From Aeromonas schubertii (lineage in GTDB: Bacteria > Pseudomonadota > Gammaproteobacteria > Enterobacterales > Aeromonadaceae), in NCBI RefSeq assembly GCF_000820105.1, contig NZ_CDDB01000097.1:21075-85074 (forward strand): 64,000 nt of DNA, given 5' to 3'. Shown here piece by piece: positions 8,310 through 17,956 of the stretch. A program made the translations under genes and the position numbers. The notes below the pieces were generated by a model, which had not been told where the DNA came from, did not search any database, and saw nothing but the letters and a program-made list of their open reading frames with translations. Within the stretch, counting starts at the first letter, position 1. Every line of letters begins with the position of its first letter.

Positions 8310-11300
8310 TGTCCCGCACCCTGGAAACCCTGCGCTTTCCCCTGTTTGGCGAGCGCCTGATCGAAGCCTCCGCCGGCACCGGCAAGACCTACACCATCGC
8401 CGGCCTCTACCTGCGTCTCCTGCTCGGCCACGGCCCGGAAGATGAAGAAGGGCGGGTCACCGCCCACGTCCGGCCGCTCAGTGTGACCGAAATTCTGGTG
8501 GTGACCTTCACCGAGGCCGCCACCGCCGAGCTGCGTGGCCGTATTCGCGCCCGCATCCACGAGGCGCGTCTGGCCTTCCTGCGCGGGCAAAGCGGCGACC
8601 CTTTGCTGGCCCAGCTGCTCGACGAGGTGCCGGATCACCAGCAGGCGTCGCGCCTGCTGCTCGCCGCCGAGCGGCAGATGGATGAGGCGGCGATCTTCAC
8701 CATCCACGGTTTTTGCCAGCGGATGCTCAAGAGCAACGCCTTCGAGTCGGGCGCCCTGTTCGAGACCGAGTTTCTCACCGACGACAGCCAGCTCAAGTTG
8801 CAGGCGGTGAGCGATTACTGGCGCGCCGACTTCTATCCGGCCGGGGAGTCCCTGGCCCGCGCCCTGCGTAAACACTGGAAGAGCCCGGCGGAGCTGCTCG
8901 CCGCCATCAACGGCTGGCTCGACAACCCCGAGCTCGAGATCCTGCCCCCCGTGGGGGACGAGACCCTGTTCGATCGCCACGAGCGGGAGATGGCCCGTGT
9001 GGCGGCGGTGAAGGCCCAGTGGCGCGAGCACCTCGATGCCATCCGCGCCCAGACCGAGGGGGTGGTGAGCCGCTACACCGGCAAGAACTACGAGGGCTGG
9101 CTCGAGAAGATTGGCCAGTGGGCCCACAGCGATGAGCACGGCTACGCCCTGCCCGAGCCCCTGGCCCGCTTCGCCCGCTCGACCCTGCTCGAGCACCTCA
9201 AGAAGGGGGGGGATGCCCCCGGTCTGCCGCTGTTTGACGCCATCGAGGCGCTGGTGACCCGCCCCCCCGCCATCGACGATCTGGTGTTGCAGCGGGCCGC
9301 CCGCGAGGTGCACAGGCGCATGGGGCGCGCCAAGCGCGAGGCCTATCAGCTCTCGTTCTCTGACTTGCTGGGGGATCTCGACCGGGCGCTCGCCTCGCCT
9401 CTGGGAGAGCGGCTGCGCGATCGCATCCGTGCCACCTACCGGGTGGCCATGATCGACGAATTCCAGGATACCGACCCCCAGCAGTACCGCATCTTCCGCT
9501 CCCTCTACGGCGGGCAGGAGGAGACAGCCCTGCTGATGATCGGCGACCCCAAGCAGGCCATCTACGGCTTTCGCGGCGCCGATATCTTCACCTACATCCA
9601 GGCGCGCCGGGCAGTGAGCAGTCACTACACCCTGGGGCGGAACTGGCGCTCGAGTCGGCCCCTGGTGGGGGCGGTCAACGCCCTGTTCGAGCGCGCCCGT
9701 GCCCCCTTCATCTATGACGATGACATCCCCTTCCTGCCGGTAGAGGCCCAGGGCAAGAGCAAGTGCCTGACGCTGGCGGGGGCCGAGGCGCCGGCCCTGT
9801 GCTGCTGGTGGCTGGGGCAGGACCCCACCATCAACAAGGGGAGCTATCAGTCGCGCATGGCGAACGCCACGGCGGCGGAGATCCACCGGCTGCTGACCCT
9901 GGCGCGCCAGGGGGAGGCCTCGATCGGCGACGCGCCCCTGCGTGCCGGCGACATCGCCGTGCTGGTGCGCACCGGCAGCGAGGGGCGGGTGATGCAGCAG
10001 GCCCTCTCGGCGCTCGGCATCGCCTCTGTCTATCTCTCCAACCGCGAAAGCGTGCTCGAGAGCACGGAGGCACGCGAGATCCTGCTGATCCTGCACGCCT
10101 GCCTGCACCCGAGCGACGAGCGGGCCCTGCGCGCGGCGCTCGCCACCTCCCTGTTTGACCTCGACGCCAAGGCGCTGGACGCCTTCAGCCGCGACGAGAA
10201 GCTGTGGGAAGCCACGGTGCAGGAGTTCACCGACTACCGCCGCCAGTGGCGCCGGGTCGGCGTGCTGGCCATGCTGCGCGCCCTGTTGCACCGGCGCCAG
10301 CTGGCCGCCAGCCTGCTCGCCGGCCCGTTCGGCGAGCGGCGCCTGACCAACTATCTGCACCTGGCCGAGCTGCTGGAGCAGGCGGCGGGCGAGCTCGATG
10401 GCGAGTATGCCCTGCTGCGCTGGCTGGCCGAGGCGACCCGGGATGGCGGCCAGGCCGAGGAGCAGGTGCTGCGCCTCGAGTCCGAGCGCAAGCTGGTGCA
10501 GATCGTCACCATCCACAAGTCCAAGGGGCTCGAATACCCGCTGGTGTTCCTGCCGTTTATCTGTGCCCACCGCGAGAGCGACACCCCCCTCTATCACGAG
10601 GAGAGCCGCACCCTGCTCGATCTCACCCGCTCTGCCAAGGCGCTGGAGCAGGCCGAGCGCGAGCGGCTGGCCGAAGATCTTCGCCTGCTCTACGTGGCCC
10701 TGACCCGGGGCGTCTACGCCACCTGGCTGGGGCTGGCGCCGGTGCGCTCGGGGGCGGGCAAGTCCACCAAGACCGACCTGCACAAGACCGCCATCGGCTA
10801 CCTGTTGCAACGGGGCGAGGAGGGGGAGGCCGAGCTCATGGCCGAGGCCCTGGCCGCCCTGGCGCGGGAGGTACCGGGGGTGGTGGTCGGTGAGCCGTCA
10901 CTCACCCGCCCGGCCCCGCTGGTCGACGAGCATGGGGAGGCGTCGGCGCCCCGGGTGCGCCGCTTCGGCGGTCTCATCGAGCGCGACTGGTGGGTCAGCT
11001 CCTACTCGGCGCTCTCGACCTCCGGCAGTCACCACGACCGCGGCGTGCTGGCGACCCCGGGGTTCGATGCCGAGGTGGCCCGCGAGCGCGGCGAAGAGGC
11101 GACGCCTGAGCGATCCATCTTCACCTTCCCGCGCGGCGCCCGGCCCGGCACCCTGCTGCACACCCTGTTTGAGGAGATCCCCTTCGCGCTGGCACGCGAC
11201 CCCGCCAGCCACGGCGAGGTGGCCCCCAAGGTGGCGGCCCTGCTCGAGCGCGATGGGTTCGACCCCGAGTGGAGTCAGGTACTGACCGCGCATCTGGCTG

Positions 11301-11827
11301 CCGTGCTCGGCACCGAGCTGCAGCCCGGGCTGCGTCTGGGGGAGGTGGCGCACCATCAGGCCGAGCTCGAGTTCTTCCTGCCCATGGGGCGGGTGACGGC
11401 CGAGGGGCTCGATGCGGTGCGAAGGGCCCACGATCCCCTCTCGGCGCGCGGCAAGCCCCTCGGTTTTCAGAGCGTGCAGGGCATGCTCAAGGGCTTTATC
11501 GATCTGGTGTTCGAGTGGCAGGGGCGCTGGTTCGTGCTCGACTACAAGTCCAACTGGCTGGGCAATAGTCCCCTCGACTATGCCGGCGCGGCCCTCGAGC
11601 AGGCCATGCTCGATCACCACTACGATCTCCAGTACCAGCTCTACACCCTGGCGCTGCACCGCCTGCTGGCCCATCGTCTGCCCGATTACGACCCGGCCCG
11701 CCACCTGGGCGGCGTCTTCTATCTCTTCCTGCGCGGCATGCCCGAGGCCGGCGTCTTCCACGCCGCCCCCTCCCTTGCGCTGGTGCGCGCCCTCGATTCA
11801 CTCTTTGCCGGCGAGGAGGCAGCATGA
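8309..11827 (+). CDS. recB: Exonuclease V beta subunit RecB (helicase-nuclease)
   Basis: A 1172-residue RecB: a 3'-5' SF1 helicase fused to the RecB-type nuclease that degrades and then processes broken DNA ends and loads RecA. Walker A is ASAGTGKT at residues 20-27, motif II is DEFQDTDPQ, motif III region IGDPKQAIYGFRGAD, and motif VI LLYVALTRG. The C-terminal nuclease centre LDYKSNWLG carries the catalytic Asp and Lys. The length matches E. coli (1180). The start overlaps recC by one base and the stop overlaps recD in ATGA, giving a tightly coupled recCBD operon. Confidence 0.97.
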   Translation: MSRTLETLRFPLFGERLIEASAGTGKTYTIAGLYLRLLLGHGPEDEEGRVTAHVRPLSVTEILVVTFTEAATAELRGRIRARIHEARLAFLRGQSGDPLLAQLLDEVPDHQQASRLLLAAERQMDEAAIFTIHGFCQRMLKSNAFESGALFETEFLTDDSQLKLQAVSDYWRADFYPAGESLARALRKHWKSPAELLAAINGWLDNPELEILPPVGDETLFDRHEREMARVAAVKAQWREHLDAIRAQTEGVVSRYTGKNYEGWLEKIGQWAHSDEHGYALPEPLARFARSTLLEHLKKGGDAPGLPLFDAIEALVTRPPAIDDLVLQRAAREVHRRMGRAKREAYQLSFSDLLGDLDRALASPLGERLRDRIRATYRVAMIDEFQDTDPQQYRIFRSLYGGQEETALLMIGDPKQAIYGFRGADIFTYIQARRAVSSHYTLGRNWRSSRPLVGAVNALFERARAPFIYDDDIPFLPVEAQGKSKCLTLAGAEAPALCCWWLGQDPTINKGSYQSRMANATAAEIHRLLTLARQGEASIGDAPLRAGDIAVLVRTGSEGRVMQQALSALGIASVYLSNRESVLESTEAREILLILHACLHPSDERALRAALATSLFDLDAKALDAFSRDEKLWEATVQEFTDYRRQWRRVGVLAMLRALLHRRQLAASLLAGPFGERRLTNYLHLAELLEQAAGELDGEYALLRWLAEATRDGGQAEEQVLRLESERKLVQIVTIHKSKGLEYPLVFLPFICAHRESDTPLYHEESRTLLDLTRSAKALEQAERERLAEDLRLLYVALTRGVYATWLGLAPVRSGAGKSTKTDLHKTAIGYLLQRGEEGEAELMAEALAALAREVPGVVVGEPSLTRPAPLVDEHGEASAPRVRRFGGLIERDWWVSSYSALSTSGSHHDRGVLATPGFDAEVARERGEEATPERSIFTFPRGARPGTLLHTLFEEIPFALARDPASHGEVAPKVAALLERDGFDPEWSQVLTAHLAAVLGTELQPGLRLGEVAHHQAELEFFLPMGRVTAEGLDAVRRAHDPLSARGKPLGFQSVQGMLKGFIDLVFEWQGRWFVLDYKSNWLGNSPLDYAGAALEQAMLDHHYDLQYQLYTLALHRLLAHRLPDYDPARHLGGVFYLFLRGMPEAGVFHAAPSLALVRALDSLFAGEEAA

Positions 11828-13863
11828 GCGCATCCATCCACTCCACCGACAGCCCCCTGCTCACCCGGCTGCGCGCCCTGGCCGACGCCGGCCGGGTGCG
11901 CCAGCTCGACGTGCAGTTTGCCCGCCTGATCGAGAGCCTGGGGGGCGAGCAGGAGCTGGTGCTGGCCGCCGCCATGGCCTGCTTCGAGCTCGGCCGTGGC
12001 CATATCTGCCTGCCCCTGGCTGCCATCGAACGCCCGTTCGGGCTGGATGGGGACGAGCGCGCCGCCCTGCTCGAGGGGCTGGCCCCCGCAAAGGCGTGGC
12101 CGGAGCGTCTGGCCGCCTCGCCCCTGGTGGGGGATGGCCGCCACGACACCCCCCACACGCCGCTGGTGCTCTGGCGCGAACGGCTCTACCTGACCCGCTA
12201 CCACGACTTCGAGCGCTCGGTGGCGGGGCGCCTGCGCGCCCTCTCGGCGCGGGCCGAGTTTCCCGACATTCGTGCCGCGCTGGATCGCCTGTTTGCCCGC
12301 GACTACGGGCGCCTGTTTGCGGCGCTGCTGCCCCTTCGCACCGCGCCGGCCTTCTCGGTACGCCACTTCCTCGAGAAGTACCTGGATCTGGTCGAGGGGG
12401 CCGAACTGGCCTGGGGCGACATTGAACGCTTGCTCGCCTCGGCCCAGAGCGGCGCCGATCTCGCCCCCCTCGATGCCCTGATCCCGCTGTCGGCCTGCTG
12501 CAACGGCCAGAAACTCGCGGCCGCCACCGCCGCCGGCCGCCCCTTCGCGGTCATCTCGGGTGGCCCCGGCACCGGCAAGACCACCACGGTCGCCAAGCTG
12601 CTCGCCATCCTGGTCGAGACCGGTCTGAGCTCCGGGGCGGCGCCCGCCATCCGGCTGGTGGCCCCCACCGGTAAGGCGGCGGCGCGCCTGACCGAGAGTA
12701 TCGGCGCGGCCCTGCAGGATCTGCCGCTCTCCCCCGAGGTGGTGAGCGCCATCCCGACCGAGGCGGGCACCCTGCACCGGCTGCTCGGGGTGATCCCGGG
12801 GCGCACCCGGTTCCGCCACCACGCCGGCAACCCCCTGCACCTGGACGTGCTGGTGGTGGATGAGGCCTCCATGGTGGACCTGCCCATGATGGCGCGCCTG
12901 CTCGAGGCCCTGCCGGCGAAGGCGCGCCTCATCCTGCTTGGCGACAAGGATCAGCTCGCCTCGGTCGAGGCCGGTGCCGTGCTCGCCGATATCTGCAGCT
13001 TCGTGGCGCAGGGGGTGAGCGAGCCCCAGGCCGAATGGCTGTCGGCCCAGAGCGGCTACCGGGTCAGCGGCTCGGCGGCGGGGGCTCCGCTGCGCGACAG
13101 CCTCTGCCTGCTCACCAAGAGCTGGCGCTTTGACGAGCGCTCCGGCATCGGCCGGCTGGCGCGTGCCTGCAACGGCGGCGATCCGGCTGCCGTCGAGCGG
13201 GTGTGGGGGGAGGGCTTTACCGATATCGCCCTGCACCCCTGGAGCGCCGAGCGCTACGAGGCGCTGATCCAGCTGGCGGTGGAAGGTTATCGCCCCTATC
13301 TGGCGGCATTGCAGGAGGGGCAGGATCCCAAGGCGGTGTTCCAGGCCTTCAACGGCTTTCAGATCCTCTGCGCCCTGCGCGAGGGGCCGTTCGGGGTCGA
13401 GGGGCTCAACGATCGCATCGAGGCGGCGCTCGGCCGGGCACGGCTGATTGCCAGGGAGGGGGAGTGGTACGCCGGGCGCGCCGTCATGGTGGTGCAAAAC
13501 GATCACGGCATCGGCCTCTACAACGGCGACATGGGCCTGTGCCTGCCGGACGAGGAGGGGCGCCTCAAGGTGTGGTTCGAGCAGGCCGACGGCGGCGTGC
13601 GCAGCCTGCTGCCGAGCCGCCTGCCGCCCCACGAGACGGTGTTTGCCATGACCATCCACAAGTCCCAGGGCTCGGAGTTTGCCCACACAGTGCTGGTGCT
13701 GCCCGATGCTCCCAGCCCCCTGCTGACCCGCGAGCTGGTCTATACCGGCATCACCCGCGCCAAGGGGCGGCTCGATCTCTATGGCGATCGCGCCCTGCTG
13801 GCCCAGGCGGTGCGCAAGAAGACCGAGCGTTATTCGGGATTGGCACAGAGGTTGGGGGAGTGA
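11824..13863 (+). CDS. recD: Exonuclease V alpha subunit RecD (helicase)
   Basis: A 679-residue 5'-3' SF1B helicase of the RecBCD complex. Walker A is SGGPGTGKTTT at about residues 245-255, motif II VVDEASMVDLPMM, and the later helicase motifs TIHKSQGSEF and YTGITRAKGRL are intact. It is about 70 residues longer than E. coli RecD; part of the extra length appears as an insertion after motif III, around residues 395-425. The start overlaps the recB stop by four bases. No terminator is visible immediately downstream; dbpA follows after 246 bases. Confidence 0.96.
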   Translation: MSASIHSTDSPLLTRLRALADAGRVRQLDVQFARLIESLGGEQELVLAAAMACFELGRGHICLPLAAIERPFGLDGDERAALLEGLAPAKAWPERLAASPLVGDGRHDTPHTPLVLWRERLYLTRYHDFERSVAGRLRALSARAEFPDIRAALDRLFARDYGRLFAALLPLRTAPAFSVRHFLEKYLDLVEGAELAWGDIERLLASAQSGADLAPLDALIPLSACCNGQKLAAATAAGRPFAVISGGPGTGKTTTVAKLLAILVETGLSSGAAPAIRLVAPTGKAAARLTESIGAALQDLPLSPEVVSAIPTEAGTLHRLLGVIPGRTRFRHHAGNPLHLDVLVVDEASMVDLPMMARLLEALPAKARLILLGDKDQLASVEAGAVLADICSFVAQGVSEPQAEWLSAQSGYRVSGSAAGAPLRDSLCLLTKSWRFDERSGIGRLARACNGGDPAAVERVWGEGFTDIALHPWSAERYEALIQLAVEGYRPYLAALQEGQDPKAVFQAFNGFQILCALREGPFGVEGLNDRIEAALGRARLIAREGEWYAGRAVMVVQNDHGIGLYNGDMGLCLPDEEGRLKVWFEQADGGVRSLLPSRLPPHETVFAMTIHKSQGSEFAHTVLVLPDAPSPLLTRELVYTGITRAKGRLDLYGDRALLAQAVRKKTERYSGLAQRLGE

Positions 13864-14109
13864 GTGATTGGATGGCGGTATACTGGTGGCCAAATGCACT
13901 ATGCCACTACATTTCGCCGTTGCAGTGATGCGCTCCCTGGGCCACATCCAGTGTTGTCATGCCGAGGAACCCATCCGCTCTTTGGGCTGCGAAGCAACCG
14001 CGCCATCGGGGGGCTCGCTCATCCGCTGTCGGACCGGCCACCAGGAAACCTGCGCGTTTTCCCGCCAAGTCTGCTATGCTCCGCGCCCCTCCTATTTTTG
14101 TCCAGCGAG

Positions 14110-15498
14110 ATGCCAGCCGTGAACCACACCGACTTTGCCCAACTGGGGTTGCCTGCCGCCCTGCAAGATAACCTCGATGCCCTCGGCTACAAGGAGATGA
14201 CTCCGATCCAGGCCCAGAGCCTGCCGTTGGTGCTGGCCGGCAGGGATGTGCTCGCCAAGGCCAAGACCGGTAGTGGCAAGACCGCCGCCTTTGGCTTGGG
14301 CCTGCTGGCCGGTTTGGATGTGGGTCAGTTGTCGGTGCAATCCCTGGTGCTCTGCCCGACCCGGGAGCTGGCCGATCAGGTGGCGAGCGAGCTGCGCCGT
14401 CTGGCGCGCGCCATGCCCAACGTCAAGCTGGTGACCCTGTGTGGCGGCGTGCCGACCGCGCCCCAGTCTGCCACCCTGGGCTTTGGCGCCCACATCGCCG
14501 TCGGGACCCCGGGCCGGGTGCTCAAGCACTTGGAGCAGGGTACCCTGCGTCTGGAGTCCCTCACCACCCTGGTGCTGGACGAGGCGGATCGCATGCTCGA
14601 CATGGGCTTTGGCGAGGATATCCATAAGGTGATCCGCTTTGCCCCGCGCGAGCGCCAGACCCTGCTCTTCTCGGCTACCTATCCGGAAGAGATCGCCAGC
14701 ATGAGCCGTGGCGTGCAGCGCAGCCCGGTCGAGGTGAGCGTCGAGGCCATCCACCAGGACGCCGCCATCGCCCAGCAGCTGTTCGAGGTGGCGCCGGGTA
14801 CTCGCCCCGAGGCGCTGGCCCGCCTGCTCAGCCACTACCGCCCTGCTTCCTGCGTGGTGTTCTGCAACACCAAGCGCGCCTGTGGCGAGGTGAGCGACTA
14901 CCTGGTGAACCGCGGCTTCTCGGCCCTGACCCTCAACGGCGATCTCGAGCAGCGTGAGCGCGACCAGGTGCTGGTGCGCTTTGCCAACGGTAGCGCCGCC
15001 ATCCTGGTGGCGACCGATGTGGCGGCCCGTGGCCTCGATATCAAGGAGCTCGGCGCGGTCATTAACTACGAGCTCACCTATGACCCCGAGGTGCACGTGC
15101 ACCGCATCGGCCGTACCGGTCGTGCCGGTCAGCAGGGTCTGGCACTCTCCTTGTATCAGCCGAACGAAGCCCAGCGTGTGACTCTGATCGAAGAGTACCT
15201 CGGCAGCCCGATGCCACAGGGGGATCTGGCGGCGCTCGGCAGCGAGCTGCGCCCGGTGGCGCCCGAGTTTGCGACTATCTCCATCGGCGGCGGTCGCAAG
15301 CACAAGCTGCGCCCGGGGGATATTCTCGGCGCCCTGACCGGCGAGACCGGTCTGCCTGGGGATCAGGTGGGCAAGATCCAGGTGCAGGATCAATTCTCCT
15401 ATGTGGCGGTGCGACGTGCCCAGGCCAAGGCGGCGCTCAAGCGCCTGAGCGATGGCAAGATCAAGGGCAAGAGCTATCGGGTGCGCCTGCTTGGCTGA
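14110..15498 (+). CDS. dbpA: ATP-dependent RNA helicase DbpA
   Basis: A 462-residue DEAD-box helicase that acts on the hairpin 92 region of 23S rRNA during large-subunit assembly. It has the Q motif (MTPIQAQ), Walker A AKTGSGKT at residues 51-58, DEAD at 157-160, SAT, and HRIGRTGRAG. The C-terminal RNA-recognition domain typical of DbpA is present (RPGDILGALTGETGL and the ending KGKSYRVRLLG). The frame is open upstream to 13864, but the homologous protein begins at ATG 14110; the 246 bases before it show no coding signature. Confidence 0.95.
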   Translation: MPAVNHTDFAQLGLPAALQDNLDALGYKEMTPIQAQSLPLVLAGRDVLAKAKTGSGKTAAFGLGLLAGLDVGQLSVQSLVLCPTRELADQVASELRRLARAMPNVKLVTLCGGVPTAPQSATLGFGAHIAVGTPGRVLKHLEQGTLRLESLTTLVLDEADRMLDMGFGEDIHKVIRFAPRERQTLLFSATYPEEIASMSRGVQRSPVEVSVEAIHQDAAIAQQLFEVAPGTRPEALARLLSHYRPASCVVFCNTKRACGEVSDYLVNRGFSALTLNGDLEQRERDQVLVRFANGSAAILVATDVAARGLDIKELGAVINYELTYDPEVHVHRIGRTGRAGQQGLALSLYQPNEAQRVTLIEEYLGSPMPQGDLAALGSELRPVAPEFATISIGGGRKHKLRPGDILGALTGETGLPGDQVGKIQVQDQFSYVAVRRAQAKAALKRLSDGKIKGKSYRVRLLG

Positions 15499-15517
15499 CG
15501 GATCTTGGGTGAGAGAA

Positions 15518-15547
15518 GGGTCGGGCATGATGTCCGGCCCTTTTTTT
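15518..15547 (+). terminator. Rho-independent terminator of dbpA
   Basis: Stem GGGTCGG/CCGGCCC (one G-T pair) closed around CATGATG and followed by seven T residues. Confidence 0.85.
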
Positions 15548-15637
15548 GCTTCAAGGCGGATGAAAGATGTAAATATTAAGGATTTTCAGTTGGATAGAAC
15601 GGTTTTGTGCGCCAGATAACACAGCTTCATATGAATA

Positions 15638-15653
15638 GGTGAAGGCGCTCACA
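15638..15653 (+). promoter_or_regulatory. Candidate CRP site upstream of the chitinase gene
   Basis: GGTGA-AGGCGC-TCACA matches nine of ten positions of the CRP half-sites TGTGA-N6-TCACA and has suitable A/T flanks. It lies about 100 bases before the chitinase start. CRP control of chitinases is well known in Vibrionaceae and related bacteria. I could not place a convincing -10 at class I or II spacing. Confidence 0.55.
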
Positions 15654-15744
15654 AAATCGGCATCAATCTTAATTCTCGTCGTGAATTTAGTCTCGCCTCT
15701 GCCTATGCTCGGTGGGCCAAGAACATAACGACAAGGAATTATCC

Positions 15745-17187
15745 ATGATCAAACCTAGCCGCTGCGCCTGGCTGGTTGCGGCCGCCTGTACCCTGCCCGC
15801 CTATGCCATGAATATCCAGCCCGACCCCCAGAATCCCGGGGGGTATCTGGTCTCCTCTGCCGATATCAAGGCGGCGGAGCAAGGCAAGACTGCCAATCCC
15901 ATGTACGCCACCTGGTCCAGGGCCCTCGCGACCCGTCCCAATACGGTGGTTGATGCCATCGAGCCTGGGCTGGTCTCCAACCCGGATAACGTGAAACGGG
16001 CCGAGCGGGTCTTCCCCGCCTCAGAGTGGGAGTTCCTGACCCAAATGGCGGCGCCCGAGTACACCTATGTGCGCTTCCTGCGGGCGGTGGGCAAGTTCCC
16101 CGCCTTCTGCGGTGACTACACAGACGGGCGCAACGCCGACGCCATCTGTAAACAATCCATCGTCACCATGTTTGCCCACTTTGCTCAAGAGACCGGCGGT
16201 CACATCGCCAAGGACAATGTCTCTGACAACCCGCAGGGGCTCGAGGAGTGGCAACAGGCACTGGTGCACGTGCGCGAGATGGGGTGGTCGGAAGGGCAGA
16301 GTGGCTACACCACGGGCTGCGGTCAGAACGACTGGCAGAACAAGAAGTGGCCCTGTGCCACCGGTCAGGGTTACTTCGGGCGTGGCGCCAAGCAGCTCTC
16401 CTATCACTTCAACTACGGTGCCTTCTCCGAGGCCATGTTCGACGGCAATGCGACCGTGCTGCTCAACGATCCGGGCCGGGTAGCCGACTCCTGGCTCAAC
16501 CTCGCCTCCGCCATCTGGTTCTTCCTCACCCCCCAGGCGCCCAAACCCTCCATGCTGCACGTGGTGGACCGTACCTGGAAGCCCTCCCAGCGCGAACTGG
16601 ATGCCGGCATCGGCTACGGCTTCGGCACCACCATCAATATCATCAACGGTGGCATCGAGTGCGGTGAGCACAACAAGGACAAGGGGCAGCCGGTCAATCG
16701 TATCCGCTACTGGGAAGGCTTGGCCGCCCACTACGGTATTCCCCTGTTGCCTGACGAGAAGAACACCTGCTGGCAGCAGACTCCGTACGGCAGCCTCAAC
16801 CTCAACGGTGCCACCGATGTGCTCTACACCAACTGGGACGGCAACTGGAAATACTATCCGGATCGCCCGGGCGGCTACTCCTTCGAGTGTGAGCTGGTGG
16901 GGTTTCAGACCGCCTACTCGGCCCTGGTACCGGGGGATTACGAGAAGTGCGTGACCAACTTCTACGGCTCTCATGCCAGCTGGCCCAAGGTGAGAGTGGT
17001 AGAGAAGCTCGATCCTCCCCCGACTGACCCGACCGATCCTCCCGTCGGCGGCGTTCCGGCCTGGGAGGCGACCAAGGTCTACACCGCCGGCAACAAGGTG
17101 AGCCATAAGGGGGCCATCTATCAGGCCAAGTGGTGGACCCAGGGGGACGATCCGGCCAAGGGTGGCCCCTGGGCCTTGGTACCATAA
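15745..17187 (+). CDS. Secreted family 19 chitinase with C-terminal chitin-binding domain
   Basis: A 480-residue enzyme hydrolysing beta-1,4 links in chitin. A signal peptide covers about residues 1-21 (cleavage after AYA). The GH19 catalytic domain includes FAHFAQETGGH, with E149 as the likely catalytic acid, and GYFGRGAKQLSYHFNYG, the family's substrate-binding signature. A Pro/Thr linker (PPPTDPTDPP) leads to a short CBM5/12 chitin-binding domain at residues 437-480 containing AKWWTQGDDP. It is monocistronic, behind a candidate CRP site. The start is ATG 15745, after AAGGAATTATCC. GH19 enzymes occur in several Aeromonas species. Confidence 0.93.
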   Translation: MIKPSRCAWLVAAACTLPAYAMNIQPDPQNPGGYLVSSADIKAAEQGKTANPMYATWSRALATRPNTVVDAIEPGLVSNPDNVKRAERVFPASEWEFLTQMAAPEYTYVRFLRAVGKFPAFCGDYTDGRNADAICKQSIVTMFAHFAQETGGHIAKDNVSDNPQGLEEWQQALVHVREMGWSEGQSGYTTGCGQNDWQNKKWPCATGQGYFGRGAKQLSYHFNYGAFSEAMFDGNATVLLNDPGRVADSWLNLASAIWFFLTPQAPKPSMLHVVDRTWKPSQRELDAGIGYGFGTTINIINGGIECGEHNKDKGQPVNRIRYWEGLAAHYGIPLLPDEKNTCWQQTPYGSLNLNGATDVLYTNWDGNWKYYPDRPGGYSFECELVGFQTAYSALVPGDYEKCVTNFYGSHASWPKVRVVEKLDPPPTDPTDPPVGGVPAWEATKVYTAGNKVSHKGAIYQAKWWTQGDDPAKGGPWALVP

Positions 17188-17201
17188 CGCTCGTACGTGA
17201 A

Positions 17202-17226
17202 AGAGGGGAGCCGGTGGCTCCCCTCT
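17202..17226 (+). terminator. Strong hairpin after the chitinase gene
   Basis: An eleven-base perfect stem AGAGGGGAGCC/GGCTCCCCTCT with loop GGT, 14 bases past the stop. No T run follows, so termination is probable but not certain. Confidence 0.6.
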
Positions 17227-17240
17227 CTGGTGTGGTAATG

Positions 17241-17263
17241 AAAAAAGGCGGCCAATGGCCGCC
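17241..17263 (-). terminator. Rho-independent terminator of the NTF2-like gene
   Basis: Read on the minus strand, stem GGCGGCC/GGCCGCC with a three-base loop is followed by six T residues. Confidence 0.88.
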
Positions 17264-17295
17264 ACTGCGCTGGCATCCTTGCTGCCGCTTGCTTG

Positions 17296-17853
17296 CTAGG
17301 GAGCGTAGGGCAGTGAGGAGTGATGCAGGGTGATGCGGACCTTGCCATCCTCCCCCTTGCGAAAGCCCCAACTCTTGTCAACCGTCGTCACCTGCCCTTT
17401 GGCGTCGGTCAGATGAACCTTGCCCATGGTATAGGCGCTGTTGCCATCGATCTGGATGGCGGCGTTATCTACCCGATAATCCTTCCACCCCTTGAGGGCG
17501 AACCCCTTGTCGATGGGGAAGGCGGGGTCGTTGCCGACGAAGTAGGCGAGGGCGCCGGCACGGGTGAGGCGGAAGGTCTGATCGCCGCTGGCCAGGGTGG
17601 GTTTGAACAGCACAGGGCCAGACTGGTAGGCATAGGCGTCGTCGATCACCTGACTGGCACTCTGCCGGGCTTTCTCGATGCCACCGCTGGTGTAGTCATC
17701 GCTGATGCGGATCAGGGCCTTGCCCCAGGCCTGTTGGGCTGCCTTGACCTCCTCTTCACTGATATTGCGGTTGCTGATCTCGGTGGCGCTCAGGCTGGTG
17801 CTGGCACCAAACAGGACGAGGGCGAGGACGTGTTGGCGGTTGAGCAATGACAT
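17296..17853 (-). CDS. Exported NTF2/SnoaL-like protein
   Basis: A 185-residue protein with a signal peptide (about residues 1-22, ending SLSATE) and a mature domain resembling NTF2/SnoaL-fold proteins. Typical features are KAAQQAWGKALIRI, GPVLFKPTLA, the variable GFALKGWKDYRVDNAAI and the ending KVRITLHHSSLPY. Homologues are often misnamed phosphoribosyl-AMP cyclohydrolase; no residues of that enzyme are seen here. The start at 17853 is chosen for the AGGAGG ribosome binding site and the signal peptide; the frame extends further upstream without support. It is probably periplasmic, function unknown. Confidence 0.8.
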   Translation of the reverse strand: MSLLNRQHVLALVLFGASTSLSATEISNRNISEEEVKAAQQAWGKALIRISDDYTSGGIEKARQSASQVIDDAYAYQSGPVLFKPTLASGDQTFRLTRAGALAYFVGNDPAFPIDKGFALKGWKDYRVDNAAIQIDGNSAYTMGKVHLTDAKGQVTTVDKSWGFRKGEDGKVRITLHHSSLPYAP

Positions 17854-17956
17854 GGAGAGCCTCCTGCTGTATGGAATGAGAAGCAGTATGGCGTTGTCGG
17901 CTGAATCGTGATTGAAGGGGCCATTCAGCAAACAGGCAGAATGGCCCCGTGGGGGA

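Noticed and set aside
13864-14109. N-terminal extension of DbpA by about 80 residues
   Set aside because: The frame is open, but the residues are Pro/Arg/Cys-rich with no resemblance to DbpA, whose homology begins at ATG 14110.
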